DNA of 64,000 nucleotides from Oscillospiraceae bacterium (lineage in GTDB: Bacteria; Bacillota; Clostridia; Oscillospirales; Oscillospiraceae): contig JABLYK010000003.1 of assembly GCA_018265835.1 (NCBI GenBank), positions 1-64,000 of the forward strand. The letters are read 5' to 3'. Numbering within the stretch: position 1 is the stretch's first letter; each line of letters opens with the position of its first letter. The notes below the pieces were generated by a model, which saw only the letters and a list, made by a program, of their open reading frames with translations, searched no databases and had not been told where the DNA came from. This document shows, piece by piece, positions 52,161 through 59,512 of this stretch. The position numbers were made by a program, and so were the translations under genes.

Positions 52161-53483
52161 TCATGTCTCCAGAGCATGGGCGGCCTGCTTTTTGGCGGAG
52201 ATGCTCCGCACAAGCAGCTGCCAGAGGGGCAGCGCATACAGATAGCAGGCGGCTGCAAGACAGACCGTCGGCGCGCCGATGGTTGCGAGGGGGACCGCGC
52301 CCGCAATCGACCAAGGCACCAGCGGCGAGAGGACGACGGCAGTGTCCCCCAAATCAACGGCAAACTGCTGTGCGTCCGGCTCCACCGCGCCGCACACCTG
52401 ATGCGTCAGCATGATGGCCAGCGTCTGGTTGCACGAAATGATGGCGGTGGCGATGGAGACGCAGAAAACCACGAAGAAGGCAGAGGTTTTGCTGCCCAGC
52501 GCGGCGACGCGCACTTTCAGAGAGTCCAGCAGGCCGGTGCCGGCAAAGATGCCCGCGTAGGACGAGGACAGGCACACGATGGCGGAGACGTTCAGCATGG
52601 AGCGCACGCCGCCGCCGTTCAGCATAGAAGCGACCTGCGCGTCGGCGGTGTGATAGCCCAGGACCAGCAGACGCGGCAACTGCGCCAGCGGCAGGTGCTG
52701 GTACAGCAGGCAGATGACCGCAGCGGCGGCGACGCTTGCCAGCATCGTGACCTTCACGTCGATTTTCAGCAGCGACAGGATCAAAATCAACAGCGCCGGA
52801 ATCAGCGCGGCCCAACCCAGCCGGAAGCTTTCCGAAAACAGGCTCTGCATATCGGCGGCCTGTCCGGCGGCTTGCGGCGCGGCAAAGCCCGCCGCGAGAT
52901 ACACCGCACAGGTGACGGCGAAGGGAACTGCCGCAGTGCGCAGCATGCGGCGGATGTTCTGGAACACATCGGTGCCGGTCAGCTCCGCAACCAGCAGGGC
53001 GCTGGTGGATACCGGGGAGCACCGGTCGCCGAAAAAGATGCCGGACAAAATGGCGCCGCCGGTGAAAAATTCACCGACACCCATGGCGCGCGCCATCGTC
53101 ATGCAGACCACGCCCATGGTGGCAACCGTCCCGAACGCCGTACCCGTCAGAAAAGACACGAGGCAGTTGAGCAGAAAAGTCATTACAAGGAAGCTGGACG
53201 GCCGGATAAACCGTGTGGCGTAGCAGACCAGCACGGGGATCGTGCCGGCTGCGCGCCACAGCGCCGTCAGCATTCCGATCAGGACGAAGATGATGAGAAT
53301 GTTCCGGATGGTGCGAATGCCGTCAAGCGACATTTTGAGAATCTGCGCGGCGGTGTGCTTTTTGAAAAACGCATACGCGCAAAAAATCAGATAGCCTGCG
53401 ACCAGCGCATACAAAACGGAAATCTGCGCCGCGACGCAGCCGATCAGCGCGGCGGAAAACAGCAAAATCGTGAAAATTTCCAT
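52161..53483 (-). CDS. NhaC-family Na+/H+ (or substrate/Na+) antiporter
   Basis: This 440-residue polytopic protein has about eleven to twelve membrane segments and NhaC family features: the GTAFGTVATMGVVCM segment near residue 115, the charged membrane motif GIFFGDRCSPVSTSALLVAE near residue 150 (GDRxSP), and the C-terminal repeat with TGAAIISCNQTLAIML-like and DLGDTAVVLSPLVPWSI segments. NhaC relatives include Na+/H+ antiporters and malate-2H/Na-lactate antiporters; the substrate here is unclear. It lies downstream of the UPF0104-type gene by 15 bases. Confidence 0.85.
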   Translation of the reverse strand: MEIFTILLFSAALIGCVAAQISVLYALVAGYLIFCAYAFFKKHTAAQILKMSLDGIRTIRNILIIFVLIGMLTALWRAAGTIPVLVCYATRFIRPSSFLVMTFLLNCLVSFLTGTAFGTVATMGVVCMTMARAMGVGEFFTGGAILSGIFFGDRCSPVSTSALLVAELTGTDVFQNIRRMLRTAAVPFAVTCAVYLAAGFAAPQAAGQAADMQSLFSESFRLGWAALIPALLILILSLLKIDVKVTMLASVAAAAVICLLYQHLPLAQLPRLLVLGYHTADAQVASMLNGGGVRSMLNVSAIVCLSSSYAGIFAGTGLLDSLKVRVAALGSKTSAFFVVFCVSIATAIISCNQTLAIMLTHQVCGAVEPDAQQFAVDLGDTAVVLSPLVPWSIAGAVPLATIGAPTVCLAAACYLYALPLWQLLVRSISAKKQAAHALET

Positions 53484-53498
53484 ACGAATCCCCCGGGT

Positions 53499-54539
53499 TC
53501 AGACTGCTGTGCCGCTGCGCCGGAGGGTGAAGCGCTCCGCGACGACGGCGATATAGCCGAGCAGAATGGTGAGATAGTAGGTCGAAAGCCGCCAGATCAG
53601 CATGCCCATCGTGAGAAACGGGCCGAAAAGCTGCGTGAACACGAGCAGGAAGCCGCCCTCGCTCGCGCCGGAGGCGCCGGGCATGGGAAAGAAGCTTGCC
53701 CCGACGTGCAGCAGCACCTGCGTGAGCATGACGGGCAAATACGCCGCGCCGGAAAGACCGAAGCTGCGGTAGGCGCAATAGGCCACGGACATGTACGCCG
53801 CGCACTGCGCCAGCGCGAGCGCACCCGCCGCGAGCATGGCGCGTGGATTTCGGAAGCCGCAGGCGAACGCATTGTGGTATTCCGCCACAAAGCCGGTCCA
53901 TTTTTCGATCCAGCGCGCGGCCTCCACACTGTGCCCGGCCAGAAGCCGCCAGCCGAATACGCGCCGGATGCACGCGGCGCCCAGACGCGCCATTGCCTGC
54001 GGGAACGCAGCCGAAAGCAGCACCAGCGCCAGCAGCGCCAGATGGATCAGCAGTCCCAGCAGCAGCACGGGAAGCCACGCCGCGCTCAGTGCCGACAGCG
54101 CGCCGCCGCACACGAGCAGCCCCAGTACGCCGAGCACGACGAGCGCGGCCTTCCAGAGCACGTACGCCATGCAGATCACGGATGTGGCCGTGCTCACGCT
54201 GACGCCGCGGCGGTGCAGGTGCACGACCTGAAACGGCTGCCCGCCGGAGGCCAGCGGCGTTACGGCGGAATAGAAAAAGCCGAGCATGGTCGTAATCAGG
54301 CTGTCGCCAAACGGCTGCGCACAGCCGAATACGCGCGTGATAATCTGGTACTTTGCCGCGTCGCACAGGTAGTACAGCGCCATGCACACGAGGATCATCG
54401 CCGCCCAGCCGGGCAGCATCGCGCCCAGACACGCGCGCACCTGTTCGGCGTCCAGCTCGATGGCCGCGAAGATCGCCAGCGCCGCCGCGCCGAGCAGCAG
54501 CAAGATCACGATGAGGACTTGTTTTTTTCGAGATTTCAT
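53499..54539 (-). CDS. lysylphosphatidylglycerol synthase-like membrane protein (UPF0104/YbhN type)
   Basis: This 346-residue integral membrane protein corresponds to the flippase-like N-terminal domain of MprF (lysylphosphatidylglycerol synthase TM region), without the aminoacyl-transferase domain. It has about eight hydrophobic helices and the family signatures FFYSAVTPLASGGQPFQVVHL near residue 95 (split: FYSAVTPLASGGQP) and PMPGASGASEGGF near residue 275. Such proteins are thought to move lipids or polyprenyl carriers, but the substrate is not known. The ATG at 54539 follows CAGGATG. Confidence 0.87.
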   Translation of the reverse strand: MKSRKKQVLIVILLLLGAAALAIFAAIELDAEQVRACLGAMLPGWAAMILVCMALYYLCDAAKYQIITRVFGCAQPFGDSLITTMLGFFYSAVTPLASGGQPFQVVHLHRRGVSVSTATSVICMAYVLWKAALVVLGVLGLLVCGGALSALSAAWLPVLLLGLLIHLALLALVLLSAAFPQAMARLGAACIRRVFGWRLLAGHSVEAARWIEKWTGFVAEYHNAFACGFRNPRAMLAAGALALAQCAAYMSVAYCAYRSFGLSGAAYLPVMLTQVLLHVGASFFPMPGASGASEGGFLLVFTQLFGPFLTMGMLIWRLSTYYLTILLGYIAVVAERFTLRRSGTAV

Positions 54540-54605
54540 AACAGCATCCTGTGCCGGAGATGGATTTCGTACGAGAGCATTATAGCGTAAGGCGCGCTGG
54601 AGCGC

Positions 54606-54642
54606 AACCGCCCCCAAAGCAAACGCTTTGAGGGCGGTTTTT
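54606..54642. terminator. hairpin after azlD
   Basis: AACCGCCC(CC)AAAGC pairs with GCTTT(GA)GGGCGGTT, loop AAAC. The T5 run is on the plus strand, although both adjoining genes are on the minus strand; on the minus strand the hairpin has no good U-run. Its direction is therefore odd. Confidence 0.5.
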
Positions 54643-54971
54643 CAAAACACGAGCTGCACCAGCAGCATGTAGCACGCGGTGCCGCCGACGATGCTCAGGA
54701 ACGTGCTGCGCTTCCACAGATGGAGCGCAACGACGACGGCGACGGAGATCAACTCCGGCACGAACGTCGCCGCGGCGGCGAACGAGATCCCCCGCAGGCA
54801 GTAGATCACAAGCGTGGCCATCACGGCCAGCGGCAGGATTTTTCCGAGATACCGGATGGCCGGCGGCACGGGACGGCTGCCAAACACGGCAAACGGCAGC
54901 ACGCGCTCGGCAAAGGTGCATGCGGCGCAGACGGCGATGATGAGGATGCTTTCTCCGGTGGACAGCGCCAT
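54642..54971 (-). CDS. azlD: branched-chain amino acid exporter small subunit AzlD
   Basis: This 109-residue protein has four hydrophobic helices and the AzlD-type CAACTFAERVLPFAVFG segment near residue 15 and the PPAIRYLGKILPLAVMATLVIYCL region (about 35-58). It forms a two-part branched-chain amino acid exporter with AzlC. Its start lies one base after the azlC stop. Confidence 0.9.
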   Translation of the reverse strand: MALSTGESILIIAVCAACTFAERVLPFAVFGSRPVPPAIRYLGKILPLAVMATLVIYCLRGISFAAAATFVPELISVAVVVALHLWKRSTFLSIVGGTACYMLLVQLVF

Positions 54972-54972
54972 G

Positions 54973-55674
54973 TTATGCCACCTCCGTTTCCGCCAGCTTC
55001 GGCTCCAGACGCGGGCGCAGTATGGTCAGCGCCGCAACGGTGAGCAGCAGCGAGGGCAGGATGAAGTTCGCCGCGCCGAACACGAGGATGCATACGCCGC
55101 TGGACAGCAGCGCGATTCCGGCCGGAAGCTTGGTGCCTGCGTCGCGCAGCTGGTCGAGCAAAATGACCACGAACAGCGCCGTGAGCGCAAAGTCGATGCC
55201 CGTCGTGTCAAACGTGATGAGATTGCCAATGACCGTGCCGAGCATGGACAGCGCGATCCAATAGAAGGCGACGAGCGCCGCCGTGAGCACATAGGCCCAC
55301 TTTTCGATCACGCCCTCCTCCGGCCGGTACGCGCAGTGGAGCGAGTAGTTCTCGTCGCAGAGCGAGTAGACCAGAAACCAGCGCCACGGGCCGAACGAGC
55401 GGAATTTTTCGACAAAGGAAAGCCCGTAAAACACATGGCGGCTGTTGAGCAGCAGCGACATGACCGCGACGGTGGCAAGCGGCGTGCCCCCGGCAAAGAA
55501 GCTGACCATCAGAAACTGCAGCGAGCCTGCGAGCACGAACAGGCTGCACGCGCCCGTCCACAAAAAGTTGTAGCCTGCATTCTGCATCAGCAGGCCGTAG
55601 GCGATTCCGACCGGGAAAAAGCTGATGAGGATCGGCAGGCTGCGGCGGAAAGCAAAGGCAAACGTTTTCTGCAT
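54973..55674 (-). CDS. azlC: branched-chain amino acid exporter large subunit AzlC
   Basis: This 233-residue membrane protein has the AzlC signatures FPVGIAYGLLMQ near residue 20, AGSLQFLMV near residue 48, and NSRHVFYGLSF near residue 76, and about seven hydrophobic helices. With AzlD it exports Leu/Ile/Val and analogues. The ATG at 55674 is preceded by GGGGGTG. No regulator (AzlB/Lrp type) is adjacent. Confidence 0.9.
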   Translation of the reverse strand: MQKTFAFAFRRSLPILISFFPVGIAYGLLMQNAGYNFLWTGACSLFVLAGSLQFLMVSFFAGGTPLATVAVMSLLLNSRHVFYGLSFVEKFRSFGPWRWFLVYSLCDENYSLHCAYRPEEGVIEKWAYVLTAALVAFYWIALSMLGTVIGNLITFDTTGIDFALTALFVVILLDQLRDAGTKLPAGIALLSSGVCILVFGAANFILPSLLLTVAALTILRPRLEPKLAETEVA

Positions 55675-55737
55675 CACGCACCCCCGTATGAACACAAAAA
55701 TCTGGAGTGCGGCTACTATATCAAAAAAACCGCCCGC

Positions 55738-55903
55738 TTGCAACCAAAAATCAACGCCGCTACGTCAGAAGACGCTCTCCTCATTCCATTTTCGGCTAAA
55801 GCCGAAAACTCCATATTCGCTCCCGTCTTCTTCCTTTCAAATCCGAAACGTAGTTTCGGATTTGTTGAGAAAAACCTGTTTGCAACCAAAAATCAACGCC
55901 GCT
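55738..55903. repeat. 24-bp direct repeat pair in the azlC-DMT spacer
   Basis: TTGCAACCAAAAATCAACGC followed by CGCT occurs at 55738-55761 and exactly again at 55880-55903. The second copy is the U-tract side of the DMT terminator; the first has no stem left. Two more small hairpins lie between (TTTTCGGC/GCCGAAAA near 55791-55811 and AAATCCGAAAC/GTTTCGGATTT near 55840-55863). Confidence 0.7.
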
Positions 55904-55926
55904 TCCGCAGAAATGCGGAAGCGGCG
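55884..55926 (-). terminator. terminator of the DMT exporter gene
   Basis: A 13-bp perfect stem (CGCCGCTTCCGCA, 55897-55909, with 55914-55926); on the minus strand it is followed by TTGATTTTTGG. Confidence 0.75.
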
Positions 55927-55933
55927 CAGGTTA

Positions 55934-56857
55934 TCAGATGTCCAAAATGCCGAGGATGATGATGCCGATGACGACGAGGAGCACCATGAGGTAATGCTTC
56001 AGGGAGAGTTTTTCCTTCAAGAACAGGCGGCTCCAAAGCACGGAGGCCACGCAGTAGGCCGAGATGATCGGCGCAGCGTACATGACGTGAGCCTCGTCCG
56101 CAATGGCGTAGATGTACGCAAACTGGCCGGCAGTCTCGAACAGGGCACCGACGTATTTCGGCGCCTCCAGCTTCGGCACGAGCCGGTCGCGCTTGATGAT
56201 CACCACGTACACGAACGACACGACCGCCGCGAACAAAAACGTCAGCTCGTACGCGCAGTTGGCCGAGTCTTCGTCCAGCGTGCGCAGCACCAGGCTATCG
56301 GCAAAGGTGCCGGCGGCGTCAAGCAGGCAGTAGGCGATGGGCAGCGCGAGCGCGAGCCACGACTTGGCATATTTGTAGTTTGACGCCTCCTGCCGCGCGG
56401 CGCGCAGCTGCTCGTCCTCGCGCGATTCCACGATGCCGAGACCGATCACGCCGGCGCACACCAGCGCCACGGCTGCGAGCGCGGCGAGCTTCATGCCGCC
56501 GGTCAGCTCGTCGTCCAGTCCGCCGGTGATCAGATACATCACGGCCACCAGCGCGCCGGAGGCGTTGCAGATCGGGGAGGAAATGGACAGTTCAATGTAC
56601 CGCAGACCGATGTAGCCGAGCGCCATCGACAGAATGTACAGCAGCGACACGGGGAGGTAAGTCCAGATGATGTGCCATGAAATTTCCGTGCCGCCGATGA
56701 AGATCTCATACGCGGCGTGCAGGCCCATCACAAGGCCGACGGCCATCACCATCTTCAGGTGCGCCAGATGATCCTTCGGGTCGCGGCAGCCGATTTTGGA
56801 AAACAGATCGGAGCCGGACCAGCAGAGCAGCGCAATGATTGCAAGCCAAAACCACAT
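55934..56857 (-). CDS. EamA/DMT-family transporter
   Basis: This 307-residue protein is a drug/metabolite transporter with ten expected helices in two EamA repeats. The N-terminal repeat has WLAIIALLCWSGSDLFSKIG and the first half ends with GLRYIELSISSPICNASGA near residue 85; the second repeat has SRLFLKEKLSLKHYLMVLLVVIGIIIL at the end. A charged loop (about 145-160) separates the halves. The substrate is unknown; linkage to a methionine gamma-lyase-like gene, one base upstream, suggests export of an amino acid or metabolite (inference). Confidence 0.88.
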   Translation of the reverse strand: MWFWLAIIALLCWSGSDLFSKIGCRDPKDHLAHLKMVMAVGLVMGLHAAYEIFIGGTEISWHIIWTYLPVSLLYILSMALGYIGLRYIELSISSPICNASGALVAVMYLITGGLDDELTGGMKLAALAAVALVCAGVIGLGIVESREDEQLRAARQEASNYKYAKSWLALALPIAYCLLDAAGTFADSLVLRTLDEDSANCAYELTFLFAAVVSFVYVVIIKRDRLVPKLEAPKYVGALFETAGQFAYIYAIADEAHVMYAAPIISAYCVASVLWSRLFLKEKLSLKHYLMVLLVVIGIIILGILDI

Positions 56858-56858
56858 G

Positions 56859-58154
56859 TTACCGAATCGCTCCTTTCACCGTGACGAGTCCCGCATCCAC
56901 CATTTTTTGCAGACTCATGAGAATGCCGAGCTTGGCGTGATACCACGTCAGGCCACCCTGAAAATAGACGGCGTAGGGCGGGCGGATCGGCCCGTCGGCA
57001 GACAGCTCGATGGACGAACCCTGCACGAACGCACCGGCGGCCATGATGACGTCGGAGTCGTAGCCTGGCATGGCCCACGGAATGGGATCGACGTAGCTGT
57101 CCACAGGCGCGGCGGCCTGAATGCCCTTGCAGAAGGCGACCATACCCTCCGCAGAGCCGAGCTCCACGGCCTGAATGATGTCGTGCCGGGAGGCGGTACT
57201 GTCCGGAATGCAGCGGAAGCCAAGGCGTTCATAGACGTTTGCGGCGAAGATCGCGCCCTTGAGTGCGCCGGCGGTGACGGTCGGCGCGAGGAAGAAGCCC
57301 TGATAAAACGCGGGCATCAGACCGAGATTCGCGCCCACCTCCTGGCCGAGCCCGGGGGCGCTCAGGCGGTAGGCGCAGCGCTCGACCAGATCGGCGCGGC
57401 CGCAGATATACCCGCCGATGGGCGCAAGACCGCCGCCGGGATTTTTGATGAGCGAGCCGACGATCAGGTCTGCGCCCACGTCGGACGGCTCGATGGCCTC
57501 CACAAATTCGCCGTAGCAGTTGTCCACCATGCAGATCGCGTCAGGCTTGACGCGCTTGACGAACGCGATCAGCTCACCGATCTGCTGCACGGAGAAGGTC
57601 GGGCGCGTGGCGTAGCCCTTCGAGCGCTGGATGGTGACCAGCTTCGTGCGCGGGTTGATGGCCTTTTCAATGGCGGGATAGTCGAACGTCCCGTCCGGCA
57701 GCAGCTCTACCTGCGCGTAGCGCACGCCGTATTCCTTCAGCGAGCAGGTGCTCTCCCGGATGCCGATGACCTCCTCCAGCGTGTCGTACGGCGCGCCGGC
57801 GGGGGAGAGCAGCTCGTCCCCCGGCAGGAGGTTCGCGCTCAGCGCCACGGTCAGCGCATGGGTGCCGCAGGTGATCTGCGGGCGCACGAGCGCCGCCTCG
57901 GTGTGGAAGCAGTCGGCATACACGCGCTCCAGATTGTCGCGCCCGGCATCGTTGTAGCCGTAGCCGGTGGTGGCGGCAAAATGCGTGGCGTTCACGCGGT
58001 TTTTCTGCATCGCGTGGATCACCTTGCACTGGTTGTATTCCGCCGTCTCGTCGATCTTGGCGAAGCGCTCCTTCAACCCATCGAGGATCGCCTCGCCGTA
58101 TGCATAGACCTCGGCGCTGACGCCGAGGGATTCGTACATGGCTTCGGTGTTCAT
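56859..58154 (-). CDS. methionine gamma-lyase family PLP protein (YnbB/aluminium resistance type)
   Basis: This 431-residue PLP enzyme belongs to the Met_gamma_lyase family (YnbB, once called aluminium resistance protein). Visible elements are FAATTGYGYNDAGRD near residue 59, TCGTHALTVAL near residue 94, DNCYGEFVE near residue 210, and the PLP lysine in GSLIKNPGGGLAP near residue 232. Family activity on methionine or cystathionine-like substrates is inferred from the fold only. Its start overlaps the stop of the AbrB gene by four bases and its stop is one base from the DMT start, so the three form one operon. Confidence 0.9.
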   Translation of the reverse strand: MNTEAMYESLGVSAEVYAYGEAILDGLKERFAKIDETAEYNQCKVIHAMQKNRVNATHFAATTGYGYNDAGRDNLERVYADCFHTEAALVRPQITCGTHALTVALSANLLPGDELLSPAGAPYDTLEEVIGIRESTCSLKEYGVRYAQVELLPDGTFDYPAIEKAINPRTKLVTIQRSKGYATRPTFSVQQIGELIAFVKRVKPDAICMVDNCYGEFVEAIEPSDVGADLIVGSLIKNPGGGLAPIGGYICGRADLVERCAYRLSAPGLGQEVGANLGLMPAFYQGFFLAPTVTAGALKGAIFAANVYERLGFRCIPDSTASRHDIIQAVELGSAEGMVAFCKGIQAAAPVDSYVDPIPWAMPGYDSDVIMAAGAFVQGSSIELSADGPIRPPYAVYFQGGLTWYHAKLGILMSLQKMVDAGLVTVKGAIR

Positions 58155-58411
58155 TTTGTCTCTCCTTGCTCCAGATTTCCAAAAATTTTGGCCGCCACGT
58201 CGTGGATGACCTCCGGCCGCGTCACAACAATGCCGTTTTCCTCATCGCCGAGGATCAGCAGCGTGTCGCCGGGCTGGATGCCGAACACGGTGCGGGCCTC
58301 CTTCGGGATCACGATCTGGCCCTTTTCACCGACCTTGACCGTACCGAACACGTGCTTGCCCTTGGGCATTCCGAGGATGTGTTTCCCTCCAGGCACATCG
58401 ACCCCTCCCAC
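58151..58411 (-). CDS. AbrB/MazE-type transcriptional regulator
   Basis: This 86-residue protein has a swapped-hairpin AbrB DNA-binding domain (GTVKVGEKGQIVIPKEARTVFGI, residues about 23-45, followed by GDTLLILGDEENGIVV). The first 20 residues (GGKHILGMPKGKHVFG) are an extension seen in some clostridial members. It probably regulates its own operon (regulator, PLP enzyme, exporter); a 16-nt palindrome sits in its promoter. The ATG at 58411 is preceded by GGGAGGGG. Confidence 0.88.
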   Translation of the reverse strand: MGGVDVPGGKHILGMPKGKHVFGTVKVGEKGQIVIPKEARTVFGIQPGDTLLILGDEENGIVVTRPEVIHDVAAKIFGNLEQGETK

Positions 58412-58417
58412 ACTAAA

Positions 58418-58442
58418 ATCATACTTTTCCTACTTGTAGGAA
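58418..58442 (-). promoter_or_regulatory. AbrB operon promoter with candidate operator palindrome
   Basis: Minus strand -10 TATGAT (58423-58418). A perfect palindrome TTCCTACTTGTAGGAA (58427-58442; 7-bp arms, 2-nt centre) fills the space where the -35 spacer lies. This is the position expected for autorepression. Confidence 0.5.
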
Positions 58443-58523
58443 TTGATGATACCGCGGAACGGCCGTCTTGTCAACCGCCGGATGGAGCATACCGCGAATT
58501 TTGGGCGCAAGCGCAAAAAAATG

Positions 58524-58560
58524 TTGAAGATTTGCGCATTCGGTGATACCATATGCGCAA
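58524..58560 (+). promoter_or_regulatory. xpt promoter with flanking inverted repeat
   Basis: TTGAAG (58524-58529), 17 bases, TACCAT (58547-58552) with TG before it. An inverted repeat TTGCGCAT (58532-58539) / ATGCGCAA (58553-58560) brackets the -10, a plausible operator. Confidence 0.5.
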
Positions 58561-58586
58561 CTATCGCGCATGTGGGAGGCGGCAGG

Positions 58587-59159
58587 ATGAGAGTATTGGA
58601 GGAGCGCATCCGCACGGACGGACAGGTAAAGTCCGCCGATGTTTTGAAGGTGGACAGCTTTTTGAACCATCAGATGGACGTGAAGCTGTTCTGGGCGATG
58701 GCCGAGGAGTGGAAGCGGCTGTACGACGGCTGCGGCGTCAATAAGCTTCTGACGATCGAGGCCAGCGGCATCGGCATCGCGGCGGTCGCGGGGCTGGTGT
58801 TTGACTGCCCGGTTGTGTTTGCGAAAAAGGGCAAGTCCCGCAACGTGTCCGACGACGTGTATTCCACGCAGGTCACGAGTTTTACGCACGGCACTGTGAA
58901 CACGGTGCAGGTGTCGAAGGAGCATCTGCTGCCGGAAGACCGGATTCTCATCATCGACGACTTTCTCGCCAACGGCGCTGCGCTCGACGGGCTGATTGAT
59001 CTGGTGGAGCAGGCGGGCGCTGTGGTTGTGGGCGCGGGGATTGCGATTGAAAAGGCGTTTCAGCCCGGCGGCGCACGCATCCGCGCGCGGGGCTGCCGCG
59101 TGGAATCGCTGGCGCGCATCGCTGCGATGGACCCGGAGACGGGCATTCAGTTCTGTTAA
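58587..59159 (+). CDS. xpt: xanthine phosphoribosyltransferase
   Basis: This 190-residue purine phosphoribosyltransferase begins MRVLEERI, has SFLNHQMDV near residue 28, TIEASGIGIA near residue 56 and the PRPP-binding loop ILIIDDFLANGAAL near residue 120. It converts xanthine and PRPP to XMP. Many xpt genes carry a guanine riboswitch; here the leader is only about 30 bases, too short for one. Instead a riboswitch of that class lies downstream, in front of the nucleoside transporter. The ATG at 58587 follows GGGAGGCGGCAGG. Confidence 0.93.
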   Translation: MRVLEERIRTDGQVKSADVLKVDSFLNHQMDVKLFWAMAEEWKRLYDGCGVNKLLTIEASGIGIAAVAGLVFDCPVVFAKKGKSRNVSDDVYSTQVTSFTHGTVNTVQVSKEHLLPEDRILIIDDFLANGAALDGLIDLVEQAGAVVVGAGIAIEKAFQPGGARIRARGCRVESLARIAAMDPETGIQFC

Positions 59160-59235
59160 AAGAAAAACGGGGCGCGAATTGCGCATTTTGCTGGGAAAGT
59201 GTTGAAAAGCCGTGCATTTTTCCACGATTCGACAC

Positions 59236-59264
59236 TTGACATCGCCGCGGCGGAATGGTACTTT
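59236..59264 (+). promoter_or_regulatory. promoter of the riboswitch-BMP transporter operon
   Basis: Consensus TTGACA (59236-59241), 17 bases, TACTTT (59259-59264), about 40 bases before the aptamer. Confidence 0.7.
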
Positions 59265-59302
59265 AGAACGGTGTCCGGTGTTGACACTGCAGATAATTTC
59301 AG

Positions 59303-59379
59303 ATGAATCGATATAACCCAAATGATATGGATTTGAAGTCTCTACCCGGTTGCCGTAAATGACCGGACTATCGATGTGT
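59303..59379 (+). ncRNA. guanine-class purine riboswitch aptamer
   Basis: The conserved core is complete. P1 is ATCGAT/ATCGAT (59307-59312 and 59370-59375). TATAA follows, then P2 CAAAT/ATTTG with loop GATATGG, then GTCTCTACC, then P3 CCGGT/ACCGG with loop GCCGTAAAT, and finally GGACTATCG. The specificity base in GACTATCG is C (59368), the guanine/hypoxanthine-binding type; adenine aptamers have T there. The class is well known. It precedes a nucleoside transporter operon and should shut it off when guanine or hypoxanthine is plentiful. Confidence 0.93.
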
Positions 59380-59383
59380 TTTT

Positions 59384-59460
59384 CGGGAGAATAGCCAGCC
59401 TGCGCCGTTCTCCCGCTCGCATTGGTGGAGCACTTCCCGCCAATGCGATTTTGTTTTTGT
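59384..59460 (+). terminator. riboswitch expression platform with terminator
   Basis: Two hairpins follow the aptamer: CGGGAGAA/TTCTCCCG (59384-59391 and 59408-59415) and CGCATTGG/CCAATGCG (59418-59425 and 59440-59447, extended by partial pairing), the second followed by ATTTTGTTTTTG. The second is an intrinsic terminator before the BMP gene, as expected for an OFF switch. Confidence 0.8.
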
Positions 59461-59512
59461 TATCCAATTGCATCCGCAATGAAGATAAAATTGAAATTGA
59501 GGAGACTGCACG

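Noticed and set aside
58553..58586. Guanine riboswitch in the xpt leader
   Set aside because: Only about 30 bases lie between the promoter and the start codon. The aptamer lies downstream, before the transporter.
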